Shown piece after piece: positions 33,601-44,652 of a stretch of 64,000 nt of DNA. Position 1 is the first letter of the stretch. The number at the start of each line of letters is the position of its first letter. This DNA comes from Ettlia oleoabundans. Its lineage: Eukaryota > Chlorophyta > Chlorophyceae > Chlamydomonadales. The stretch spans positions 1-64,000 of the forward strand of contig JAAMXP010001201.1 in the NCBI GenBank assembly GCA_019693395.1, written 5' to 3'. A model generated the notes under the pieces. The model was not told the DNA's origin. It made no database searches and saw nothing but the letters and a program-made list of their open reading frames with translations. The translations under genes were made by a program, and so were the position numbers.

Positions 33601-36450
33601 AGCTGCCGCCACTTGCTGACAGGCCGCTGCAAAGTCGCCGCTGCAGGACTGGAGGCACAGCAGCACCCAAGGCAGGCGGTCGGCACTGAAGCTGCCGATT
33701 GCCCGTGCCAGGAACGACTCGGCGTGCCTGCAGTACATGTCTACCTCTGAATCACGCTGAAAGGGGCTGCCGCCCTGTGTGGCTCCTGCAGAACAGGGAT
33801 ACAATAATTAACAAAGACACTTGGGGCTGAGATGCCAGGCATAAGTAAGCGGCTTTTTACAGGGCTACAGCTGGAGTGTGGCATGCAAAGAGTGAGCAGC
33901 TAATACTGGCGAAATGACGCAAGGGGTGAACCGGCACACATTACAATTGTATTGATAGATTTTGGGCACGCACACAGCAGAAATTATGTACCTGGCACCA
34001 AAAGCTCTCCGCCCTCCTCATCTGCCTCCTCTTGTTCAGCCTGCCCCTGTTGAGCACTCCCCGCCTCTTGATCACCTTCCCTGCCAGCATCCCCGCCTGC
34101 CACCACAGACTGCAGCCAGTCATCCAAAGCTGACCCGCTGCTAGGCGCCGCACTCAGGGAATCAAGTGTGAATGGCGGCGCCGCTGCGCGGCTGGCACCA
34201 GTGGGGCACAGCGTGGACAGCACGGTGTCTGACACAGCAAGGATGGGCTCTGCAGCAGGATCACCTAAGACGCCAACTCAGTAGGGCTTTCGGGTGGGAA
34301 ACCTTCAGTTTGAACCACTACGTAACGATCAACAGTCAATACAGCAAACTGAGGAATTGAACTGGATGGTATCAGCTAACCAATTTTGAAGCCAACGGTA
34401 TGCAGATGCAGGCAACTGGGCCGACCTTTGTATGCAGCTATTGCCTGTGTCACTTGCTCCTTTGCCTGCTGGTCCTCGCCAGCCTCCCACAGCTGATCCT
34501 CAAAGCCATCCGAGTAAGCAAGCACTGCATGCCACACCTGCAACGATTACAAGACGTAGCAATTGGACTGATGGCTGGAGAAAATCAAGGGAAGACAGCG
34601 AATCAACATAGATCAACATCAGGCTAACATAGGCCCAGTTGGGTGCTGGGAATTCCGCAGGCGGCATCCGGCGTGGGGCTACCTCACTGGGAAGCAGTGG
34701 CAAAAGCACAGAGGCATCTTCAGCAGCAGCAGAGCGCCAGCCGCATAAGCACAAGCCAGGGGCCGAAGCTTGGCAACGATGCAGGACATATGGGGGGATT
34801 GCAACAACCGCACCTCCAGGAACAGCAGCAAGTCTGCTGGGCTTTTGCGGGCGGTTGACAGCGCTAGCACTTTGGCCAGGATGCCTCGCAGTGCGGCGCT
34901 GAGCTGTGGGCTCGTTTCCAGGTTGCTGCAGACATGGTTGATGGCATAAGGAAAACAGTTCAGCTCTGTGTGGCGCAATACACGTTCACAAAATCTTGAA
35001 GCTGCACTACGGCAGTACATAGACCCGTAAAAACTCGCTATCAATGGGAACACAGGAGCACACACATAAAAGGTGGCTGACAGGCACACGCTGTCAACAA
35101 GTACGAACCTGAGTTGTGCGCTGAAGAACTGGATGAGCAGGCGCACAAAGGCAGTCAGTAGGGGGTCCTCCGGCTGCAAGGATCCGCTGCCATCGCCCTG
35201 CTGCTGTGCCCGTTCCCAGCGCTGCTGCATGAGCGTGCATGTGTCCTGCAATGGACCATAGGAGGCATCCAGAACAGGTACATGAAATCAGCCTGGTGGG
35301 AGGCTTTGTTCTCGAGCCCAAACAGGAGGCATGCAACAGAACAGGCGAGGAATCCGAGCACAGCACAGCGTTTGAAAGCATGCCTTCCTGCAAGCTGTGA
35401 CCACACCGCGTGTTTGCAGACTGGGCTTGCCTGCAGCCGGGGCACCAGAAACTCCAGCATCTGCTGCGTCTCCTGAGGGCTGAAAAACTTGGTTTGCAGA
35501 TCGGCGGTGCAGTCGAGAGCGGCAGCAGCTACCTCTGCCGCCGCCTCTTCTGCCTGGCCACCACTGGCAATGCTGGGTGCTGCTGCCGCCACAAACTGAA
35601 AAAGCAGACCGACTATATTTGCGGTGGTGATTCCTTGATCTTCTGGCAGCTTTGTGACGTCTGCAAGAGCGTGTCGCAATGCACGCAGCGCCTTCGCAGT
35701 CAATGCAACTGCCGCCTGATCGCACGCCTCAAATGCTCGGGATAGGCCGCCCCTCAAGCCCTGAAGGAGGGAGCACAGCGCGCCTAGCGCAACAGGCTGT
35801 AACTCCCGGTAGTGCTGCTGAATATTAGGGATGCTGGCAGAAAGAACCTGCAAGAGTGGAGGAACAGGGGTACCAGACTGACTGTAGCGTGAAGGCACCG
35901 ACCTCCAGTGCAATGTATCGCAGCAACCACCGGGCAGCTTCCAGCTTGTTGTCCAACCCTTGCGCACCTTGCCCTTTTTCCCGAAGGTGGTTACTTGTGC
36001 AAGGGAATGAAAGTGCTCCAGAGTAGCTGAGAGCAGCTCCAAGCCGACCTCCAGCCGGCCCGGGTCAGACAGGCACGCTTGCAGCTGTGGCCAGCCCTGC
36101 GGCCACTCCAGGCAAAGTATGTGCGCCAGGCTGCCCCCTAGCTTGGCTCGCACAAAGTGGGGCTGGCCTGGTTTGGCTGCATAGTGCCACAGGCAGTCTT
36201 GCACGGCAGCCTGCTGCACAGTGTACAGCTGTCGCCACCGGTATAATGCCGCCTCGTCGACGCAGACACAGGCGAAGAACAGGGTCTGCATGTCCGCCGC
36301 CGGCTGGCTGAGCTGCTGAAGCGCCCACTCCAAGGCATAGCTGGTACGGCTCAGGCGCTGGAGCTCCGCCTCCGCTGCGCGCTTCTCTTGATCGGGCGAG
36401 GTCGGGTCATAAACCAGGCGCAGCAGCGCCCCTAGGCGGGGGACGTCCAT
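30694..36450 (-). CDS. XPO6: Exportin-6-like nuclear export receptor (karyopherin beta)
   Basis: RanGTP-dependent export receptor of the importin-beta superfamily; animal exportin-6 carries actin-profilin out of the nucleus. Ten exons: 36450-35995, 35847-35431, 35245-35109, 34925-34814, 34537-34426, 34264-33992 (acceptor could be 34249), 33785-32926, 32711-32132, 31805-31285 and 31044-30694; about 1272 residues against about 1125 in animals. The N-terminus has the HEAT/importin-N look (ALEWALQQLSQP; PHFVRAKLGGSLAHILCLEWP). From memory, the C-terminal block best fits exportin-6: ALLDTIYSLAAANWTDFHVS, LPHFVES and ERSLLAFLNDAAFYER. The middle LLLFLE|VWHAVLAY junction also fits. Introns 35430-35246 and 32131-31806 have GC donors (AG|GCAAG). 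Exportin-4 or -7 is the alternative. Long Ala-rich loops explain the extra length. Confidence 0.8.
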
Positions 36451-36970
36451 GATGTGATCAGCATATGCATGCATGGCGTGGATCTTAGGAGGAACGAGCG
36501 CCTGCTGTGCTGCGCCGTGCTGAGGTGGTCGCCGCCATTGTTGCGCCTGTCGGACATCGGCCTCTGCTTAGAGTGCGCCTTTCCCGACATAGGGCTCTGC
36601 TTGGTCTGCGCCTCTCCCCAGGCACTAGTTTTTGGGCTTGAACTCAATACATAGTTAAGTTACAGCTCCCTAGTAAGAGACAACAAATGAGTGTGGTGAC
36701 AGACTCAGCAGGAAGTTCCCGCCATCAACAGCAGCACACACACCATGCTGACCGGACTCCAGGTCCTGGCAAAATAGGTGGCATGCATCAGGCCTTCACC
36801 ACCCGGTCCTACTGCTGCCCGCCATCAACACTTGTTGCGTATGTATGCCACCAAAGAGACATGAAGCACATGCATTGCACACCCAGAAATATACAGGTGG
36901 GAATGGCAGTTCAAAATGCAGTTGCGCATGGGTATGAATACATCAGGACAGTGATGCAGCACCAGTTGCA
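36451..36970. other. Intergenic between two minus-strand genes
   Basis: 520 bp upstream of the exportin start and downstream of the Spinster stop. It contains two near-copies of a GACATCGGCCTCTGCTT-like segment (36556-36577 and 36587-36611) and TTACA at 36660-36664 (TGTAA on the minus strand). No gene is supported. Confidence 0.4.
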
Positions 36971-39622
36971 TCATGCATCCTGCAACAGGGGCTGCTCTAA
37001 TTCCGCTGCTGCTTCAATGGCACCTCCACCTCTGCCCGCTGCATTTACTTCATCCTCTAATAGCTGCTCCCCTTCAACCTCTAGAACCTCTCGGTAGCTA
37101 ACCGCGTTGCCGGACTGGCAGAAAGCTAGACCAAACAGCGCCGCAGAAATGGCCAGCAGACCAGTGCAAATGCACATACTCAGCCTCCAGTCTCCAAGCT
37201 TGCTCTGCAGGCACACATGCATCATATGCTATCAAAGTGGCAGAGCACCCCAGGCACGCAGCATGCCGGCTACATACACACTCGCCTGACACCTACAATG
37301 CAGCATGCAACAGCGCATGGCAGCATGTTGGCTGAAGAGGCAGCCCACCTGTAGCCAGCCCAGTGCGGGCGGGGAGGGTATGTCCCCAAGCAGGTGCTGG
37401 CTGAATTCCGCTGCTGCCAGTGCAAATGAGCGCAGCTCAGGTGGGACGCTCCAGAGCAATACCGCGTTTGCCGGGGCCGCAATCGAGAACCTGCAGAAAA
37501 GCAGGGCGCGTATTGCACCCTGGCTAAGATGGGCCACGCAGCCTTGCTGTGAAATGTGATGCCACAATGATGTGTTTGAGTAGAAGACAAGCATTATTAT
37601 GCTTGGCATGCAGGGCCAGATCGCATGAGTTACAGGCATTGGCATGCTTACATGGCAAGTTCGCCCCCGCCAAACAACAGGCCGAAGCACGCCAGGCTCT
37701 TAGCGGCGGCAAATCCCACCATCAACAACACAAACCCGGCGCCAACGCCGGCTGCAGTTTCATGCAAGAGTTCCTGCATCAGGCTCAGTGCAGCACCATC
37801 TCCCCATGCAGCAGAGCCAGCTGGGAACGCAAGCTCTACCTAGATTCACGCAAGCACGTCAAGCAAGGCAAGCGGACCGTATGAGGGATGCAGAGCGAGC
37901 GCACCTGTGCACAGCAAGAGAGCGTTGCGTACAGAGGGGCCCAGCGCATCGAGCGCCAGGCCGCCACATAGCGTGCCCAGCACGCCAGTCAGCACCGTGA
38001 CGCCACCAAACAGCAAGTCTGCTGTCTCAGGTGGCAGCTCAAAAATTGTGCGAGCAGCCTTGGGACCTGCGGCAAAGAGGTCATCAAGCCAGAGATATCG
38101 AGGTAGGTAGCTTGCTTCTGTGTCTGCCTGGAAGGCATCTGCATATCGAAACGTAGTGTATATGTTGCGACTTGCAACTCCACCCTTGAGTGATGCAAGC
38201 CGGCTGCATAAAGCACTGACAAAGGGTGCTGGCGCAGCATAATGTGAAGAGAGGGCGAGACTTACCAAAAAACGAGTAGCAGCCAAGTGCCGCAGTGTAG
38301 ACGGAGAGCGCCAGTATTGCCAGCAGGCACACTGGGCTTGCACACAGTCCGCGGCAGTCTGCCCAGAGAGCCGCCAATGCCTTGCTGAAATTACTGTTGC
38401 TGCCATGCCTGCCGCCTGGTGCTGCATCCGGAGGCGTAGGCTTGCTGCTGCTGCGGAGGTGAACAGGGGCCGCCAGCAGGATCATTGCAGCAAAGGGAAG
38501 CATGGCTGCTGCCTCAATCGCGAATGCCGCCCTCCAGCCCAATGCTGTGCCCACCTGCGTAGCGCAGAGCAGAATGGACGCCGCATGGACTCGAACAAAC
38601 ATGACAGAATACAGACACCTAAACTGGAAGCGGTTGACGTAGATCTGTTTACTTAACAAAGCTGCGTCTGTGTTGATATGGCTCTGCATGTAGGGGCCCC
38701 ACTCACCAGTCCACCGTAGCAGAAGCCAAACGCATATCCGGTAGGAACGCAGCAGAACAGCACAGCCAGCCAGAAGGACTTTCTGTCACGCGGTGCCTGG
38801 TCATCAATGATAGGGGCAGCCACTGCTATGTAGGGACCACATGCTGCCCCAACAATGAAGCGGCAGGCCAACAGGAAGGGGAAGGAAGGGGCCATGGCGC
38901 AGCCTGCTGCACCCGCAATCCACATACTGCATGCAGCGGGTGGTGTGGATGGAGAAACAGATGTGAAGGGGCAGGGAAACGGCAGGCGACTAGAGGGTGC
39001 ACAGGCGGTACTACAGAGGGGGGTGGGAGATGCTGCCGATTTAACTGCATGGGCCTGGCATGGCCTGGCACAATAGCAGCATGCAGTTCCAAACATAAGG
39101 GAACTCAGGAGCTGCTGTCCGCCCTGTCGAACTGCTGACTTGCCTGAGGCCGACACCCATGAGCCTGAGTGGCTGTATGCGGCGGCTGAGCTGGGAGCAA
39201 GTGGGTGCACTCAGCATGAGCCCCAGCACCAGCATCGCTGCAAGCAGGCCGTCGGCTGTGAGGGACAGATCAAACTCTCCCTGCATCAGCAAATTCACGG
39301 AGGGTATTAATAAGCAGGATAGAACACGCCTGGTTGGGAGTATGAACGGACGGGTAGGCCACGGTGAGATGCGCCCGTTTGTAGCGCCCACCTGGATGCC
39401 GTAGCCTGGGTGCTCCGCTCCAGCAGGCCGACCATTAACGGAGTTGCAGCTGATTACGCCTCGGTCACCAAACAGCAACAGTGTGGAACCGCAGAACAGC
39501 AGCAGCAGAGTTGCTGGCTTCATGCCGTCAACGTGCGCGGCGCAGCCGCTACCGCCTTGGCTAGGCGCCGCGCTCCTGGAAGTTTGCAGCCCGAGTCTGC
39601 CGACCTGCGGCTTTATACCCAA
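36971..39622 (-). CDS. Spinster-type major facilitator transporter
   Basis: Twelve-helix MFS transporter of the Spinster (SPNS) family, whose known members move sphingosine-1-phosphate or lysophospholipids across endolysosomal or plasma membranes. Eight exons: 39622-39392, 39280-39144, 38926-38707, 38554-38266, 38066-37905, 37751-37652, 37490-37349 and 37204-36971; 504 residues. Family motifs: FGDRGVISCNSVNG in helix 1, LTADGLLAAMLVLGLMLSAP, LMGVGLS, APIIDDQAPRDRKSFWLA, PTGYAFGFCYGGL, GPKAARTIFELPPETADLLFGG and FSQHLLGDIPSP. Intron 39143-38927 has a GC donor (AG|GCAAGT); only this splice restores the conserved LMGVGLS join. The start could be M1 at 39622 or a Met at 39523 directly before helix 1. 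The C-terminal tail is Gly/Glu-rich and ends EQPLLQDA. Confidence 0.88.
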
Positions 39623-40333
39623 CTGGGATTAAAACTGCTTTCAACCGTGGCCGGCTACAGCGCTCCCGCAGCTTTGCAAAACTTCGCTGCTTTGATTTGG
39701 TCGCCTGAGTATAAGCAGACAGCGGTTTATGATTTTCCGGAGTGTCGAAGAAATAGTGGGAGTCTAAGTTTGCTTGAAGATGCGCCTGGGAGTTACCCTC
39801 CTAGGTGAGGTGGCGAGAACCTCTCTGCCGCCACGGGGGCGGGACGGCTCCTTAGTTGCGCGGCTCGAAGAACCAAAATACACACAGCAATGGTTTTGTT
39901 GATTGAGCCTTATAGTTTATTTTCTGGTCCTCATGTAATCGTTAACAGGGACTGAGGTTCGGCGGGTGTTGTCGGTGGAGTGTCGCCCATGCGTCCAGCT
40001 GGGTAATGAAAAACTTGGAATCCATGAAATTTTCTGTGCTGAAGTGACGACCGCCTGGTACAAAATATTAGCAGGTTACCAAGTCACGTGCGCAGTTCAC
40101 CAAAGAATGGGTTGTCAGCGGGGTCGGCGGGAGGTGGGGCGGGGCTGGCAGGCTGGTGGGGGGCTGGAAAGTTGACATGGACATCCGCCATCACCGCTCA
40201 TGTTCCCGCTATTGCACCCTGAATTTTGTATTTGAGCCGTTCCTGCTTGGCCTTGACGCTTGCTTCCTGCTTCCCTCGCTCTAGTCGCTGCGGCAGCCCG
40301 AGTAGCGGCTGGCAGGGCGATTCGTAGACACAC
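39623..40333. other. Divergent intergenic region, Spinster / LSM8
   Basis: 711 bp between two start codons pointing apart. No coding frame is supported, and both promoters must lie within it. Confidence 0.4.
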
Positions 40334-41635
40334 ATGTCGGGAGGTGGATCGGAGGCGGGCTTGGCGCAGTATGTCGACAGTGAGTGCTTCATCACTCGAT
40401 CGCGCCAGGCAGCGTGGGCCTGTTACGGAGCGCTTCCATGGGCCTTTTACTTTTTGGTGACCCGTAGCAGCAAGAATGCAGCCCGGGCGTTTATGAGCGC
40501 TTCCCAATCAGTACACGCTGCCAGGAGGCCGCCGCTGCTGCTTCACCGCTCGTAGCTGCGTGCAACCTCAGGCAGATTACTTACAGCACTGCCATATGCA
40601 TATTGTATGCTGCAGCAACCGTGGAGGTGATAACAAATGACGGACGGGCAATTGTGGTGAGTCAGCATCGGCCGTCTCATCAGCCTGCACCTCACAAAGC
40701 CGCTGTGCCACTCTCACCCGTCTTGGTAGACGCAGCACACAGCGGTCAACTCTTGCTGCAGCTCTACTTCATCAGGTCAAATGCTTGTCAGGTTGCATTC
40801 AGATGCACTATGTTGCTTGGTGGCAGCCCTTGTGGTCTGCCTAAGCTTCTGTGCTCTGCGATTTCGCTTGCTAATGCCGTGCTACTTTTTCTGCTCAGGG
40901 CACACTACGCGGCTATGACCAGGCAACAAACTTGATACTAGATGAGTGCCACGAGCGGGTGTTCAGCTCCAAGGTAGGGGCCGGCACTGTAGGCATTTCA
41001 ATACTGTCATTGCAAGTAAAGCAGTGGATGGACGCACACCTGCAGCGTTCAAGGTTGTCAATGGCTGTAGTGGGAAGCCAACTTCAGGGCCTTCAACCTC
41101 CTGCATGCCTCATCAGCAACAGAGATGCCACAGGCACTCACGCACTGTGTGCATGCCTCTGCTACACGCTTGCCGGCAGTCCCACAACACATTTCCTCTG
41201 TTTGGCTGCAGAGCGGCGTGGAGCAGCTTGTGCTTGGGCTGTACATGATTCGGGGAGACAACATGTGAGCCCCATTTAGGAAGCAGCAAAAAGTGTTGTA
41301 TGCTGCATGTTATTCAAGCAGTTGCGCCCGTTGACAAGGCCTGCCGCCGCATATCTTGTCAGCCATGGGCAGCTAGTGTTGGGCTTGTGACCATGGGTAT
41401 GCTTGCAGGGTGACCACAACTGATGGTATGGATGTTTCAAATGTTTATGTATGTCATGGTATACCTACGCGCTATTTGTATCCTGAGTCTCAAACAGTGC
41501 CTGCCATGCCTGCTGCTTTCTTGCTGATGCTTCATTGGCTGCAGTGCTGTGATTGGTGAGATAGATGACGACAAGGACGCTGCGCTAGACTTCAGCCAAG
41601 TGCGAGCGCCGCCATTGAAGCCTGTGACGCATTGA
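40334..41635 (+). CDS. LSM8: U6 snRNA-associated Sm-like protein LSM8
   Basis: Nuclear subunit that distinguishes the LSM2-8 ring, which binds the 3' oligo-U of U6 snRNA in splicing, from the cytoplasmic LSM1-7 decay ring. Five small exons: 40334-40379, 40616-40656, 40899-40973, 41212-41264 and 41545-41635; 101 residues, near the usual 96. The Sm1 motif reads TVEVITNDGRAIVGTLRGYD and is followed by NLILDECHERVFSS; the Sm2 motif reads LGLYMIRGDN. The tail AVIGEID ... RAPPLKPV is characteristic of LSM8 and not of LSM1. The N-terminal MSGGGSEAG extension is low-complexity. All phases match with GT-AG borders. Confidence 0.95.
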
Positions 41636-42309
41636 GCCCCTCAGCCCGTGATGGTGCAGCGTGCAGTTTGTCTGGGTGTGACAGTGGATGGTGCCCTTGC
41701 CAAGACAACAAACACCGCTGCACCACCCCCCTATGCCCCTATTGACTTGCTCTGCTCTTCCCTGCCAACTCCCACCAGTCCTTTCTCCTGTTGTTTACAT
41801 ATCATGCACATTGCCTCACTATTCATTGATGACTTAGGTGCAGGCTTGCACAAAACTTGCTGATGTAGCTCTAACTGGTTGCCAAACAGCCAAGTAGCAT
41901 GTGAAAATTGGATGAACACAACACCAGCGCTTCTCGCTTTGTGCTCCTCACAAAAGGTGGAATGGGATTGAGGTGGAATGGGATTGGCCAAAAGTGCAGA
42001 ACTTTACAGCAACATTCATCAACCTTGTTAACCATCCAACACAAGCCAACACACAGACTGAAGGCCGCTCTGAACTGGCGTGCTCAACTCAAGACCAGGG
42101 AGGCTCTTTCAACGTCGTAATATACTAAGAACGATTTGCATGTCCCAAACGCTGCCCAAAAAAGTAGGATTTCAAGCCCCAACGCAAGGCAGCCTCCACA
42201 CACCCAGCAGACTGCTGTCAGCCATGTCATTACTCTCTTGAGTTTTTCTGTAGGGAAACAGATCCTGGTGTGTCGGTTTATGGCTGTCTAGCAGCCTGAA
42301 CAGGTTGGC
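41636..42309. other. Convergent 3' flanks, LSM8 / plastid-type gene
   Basis: 674 bp without a supported gene. It holds a 16-bp tandem duplication (41956-41987) and TTACA at about 42004 (TGTAA on the minus strand), about 305 nt past the stop of the right-hand gene. Confidence 0.4.
41956..41987. repeat. 16-bp tandem duplication
   Basis: GGTGGAATGGGATTGA at 41956-41971 is followed immediately by GGTGGAATGGGATTGG at 41972-41987, one mismatch, in non-coding DNA. Confidence 0.9.
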
Positions 42310-43864
42310 TCACAGGTCAGTCTTGTTGGCTTTAACGGTCGTGCTGGAGGCCTTGTCCACCACGGTGTTCACCACCCGCTGGAAGCGCCGCAGCCGCTCG
42401 TACTCGTGCCTGAGGGCGCGCTGGCTGCGGTGACGGCCCAAGGATGCATAGCCTGCGAGCGGGGGCATGGAGGGTTGCAATTAGGCATGTGTCAGGGCAT
42501 TTGGCGAGGAGACTCAGGATGTTGGGCGCCAGTGAGCCAGAATAAAACGAAAATCCTGGCATCTAACACGGCTCGGTTCAGAGTGACATAACCTGCCCCA
42601 AATCCCCCCGCAACGGTGACCACACCCAAAGAAAAATCGCACACAGCTAATTCCAATAGCCGGTGTGAGGGCTTTCTGCCTATGCCAGGGACCGCTGAAG
42701 AGCTCACCAGTGCTAGCCCAGACCTTGGGCTCTGTGTCATCGCCAACAAAGTTGTTGCCAAACACACGCTGGATGCTGGTCAGCACGTACTGGCCCGCAG
42801 GGGATTCCTCCCCGGCCGCCACGGCCACAGGCCTGCATGAAGGGTGGGGACAAACAGGCAGAGGGGAAGGGGCGGGCATGGCAGCTAAGGGCCGCAAGCA
42901 TATTAAAAGGCCGCCTTGCTGCCTCTTTGTGGCCCCATCTAGCCGCCACCACCCCACCATCACACCCCCAGCCGTGACACACCGCCTCCACACACTCACA
43001 CCCAAACACCACCAACCCACTTCTACTCGGTGCTTTACCCAGCGAGCACTCAATCTAACTCGTCAGAAGCCTTCTAAATGACATCCGTCTTGCCGCCTCT
43101 TTATGGGCCCACCCCACCTTCCAAACACGGGCCGCAGCACGCGACCATTACCCCACCACCCCGCACCCACCCATCAGCCACCCAATCACGAATACCCACG
43201 GACCCACATATCACGTATGCCAACTCACTCTGCCTCCTCCGGTGCTTCGTCCATGGAGCTCTCAATCTCCTTCACTGCGCTGTCCACAGCCTGCTTTAGC
43301 GCCTGCAGCCGCACCTTCTCATCGTGGTGCGCAATCTTTCCCGCAAAGCTCTGGCTGGAGGTCTCCCAGGGGACATCTGCGGGAGGGGCGCAAGCATAAT
43401 ATGACACAGGGGCAGCCAGGGAACGAAATGGTGACTTCAACAGTTGCTTAACTGAGTTGGCGGACGTGGTGTAAGTGGTTTGATAAGGCACTTTGAGATA
43501 TGGTCGAGGAGGACAAAGTGGTCACTCGCAACATGAACAAGTAATGGAGCCAACTACACCCGAGGCCTGCATTGGCAGCTGTGCATCACGCAGCAGCATT
43601 GGCGGGGCTGAGCAAGGCTGGTCATTTTAAGTTAGCGCGGAAGCAGAATGTGCGGCACTCACTGTCGGCCTGCGGGTGGAATATCTGGCTCGCAGCCTCG
43701 CTAAGGTACCGCCCCACATCGCTGACCAGCGAGCGAGTCCGCACGGAAGGGCGGAGGGCAGAGGGCCGGACGGCAGCCCGGAAGGCGGGCGCCGACGGGC
43801 GGGGGCCGGCGGCGGCAGGACGGCAGGGGCCTTGTGGCTTGGTTGTCGCGACGATTGCCTGCAT
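42310..43864 (-). CDS. Probable plastid-targeted protein of unknown function, 205 aa
   Basis: Four exons: 43864-43663, 43376-43229, 42832-42708 and 42452-42310, phases 1, 2 and 1 all matching. The first about 48 residues are rich in Ala, Pro, Arg and Ser with few acids (QAIVATTKPQGP; RPSALRPSVRTRSLV), typical of a chloroplast transit peptide. The mature part is helical: DVGRYLSEAASQIF, VPWETSSQSFAGKI, a charged helix KVRLQALKQAVDSAVKEIE, QYVLTSIQRVFGNN, and a basic C-terminal helix RHEYERLRRFQRVVNTVVDK. No cofactor motif or membrane span is seen. I do not recognise the family; a soluble stromal or thylakoid-associated assembly factor is only an inference. Confidence 0.65.
42901..43160. repeat. 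C-rich intron with a diverged internal duplication
   Basis: Within the intron 43228-42833, TTGCTGCCTCTTTGTGGCCC (from about 42915) and TTGCCGCCTCTTTATGGGCC (from about 43089) are each followed by CACCCCACC-rich sequence. This suggests an old duplication of roughly 170 bp inside the intron. Confidence 0.5.
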
Positions 43865-44652
43865 AGCTGCTAAATACTGCAGCAGGATGGGTGGTGGAGA
43901 GGACAAGGGCGCTACGTGGCGCGAGTTGAGTTTCGGAGAGGTGCTGAATCGGCAGCGCACCCTAGGCTGGGGCGTGCTCAACCCAAACGAAAATCACTCA
44001 ACGGAGCGAGCCAGCTATGTGATGGCTGCTGCAAGCCGCAGGGGAAGCCTGCAGACGCGGACTCGCCTGCCAAGACGTGTCGGTGGTGCTGCGAGCCGAT
44101 GGAATCGAATGGAAATAAGGCAACGTGTTAACTGGGCGGGCCGGGTATTGCTGAGAGCGGTGCAGTGAGGTGACGAGCCGCTGTACATCGGCGCCACCGC
44201 CGCTTGGCATCAGATTTACCAGGGAAACTGGATTGGACCAAATCACCCACTGACGCCTTGAAAACCTACATTGTCTTTCCCGCGACTGTCAGAAATGTGC
44301 CCATCTGTTTTGGGCAGGTTGCCGGTTGATAGCAGCCCACTGCTGGGCAAAGTGCGAGCTGGTGGCACCAGAGGAGGTCTGCAGGGGACAGGTTTATGTC
44401 TGGCACGCTCAAAATTACGTACTAACCGTAAAAGGTTGTCGTAATCCAATAGAGACAGCCCTCCACTGGAGGGATTGCCACCGCCTGCCACCAAGATGTG
44501 CCACCGGTGGCCACCGCCTGCCAGGCGGGCGGGCACTGCATGTGCACACAGGCGGCCCACTTGAGATGCGGCGCTGACCTTGCACGAAGATACTGAGAAC
44601 TTACAGTTTATTTTGTCGCTGGCAGCAGGGCCTGGGGAGCTGGGGCTCACAC
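43865..44652. other. Divergent intergenic region, plastid-type gene / COQ6
   Basis: 788 bp between two start codons pointing apart. A GGATTGCCACCGCCTGCCACC-like segment is partly repeated near 44472-44525. No coding frame with splice partners was found. Confidence 0.4.
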
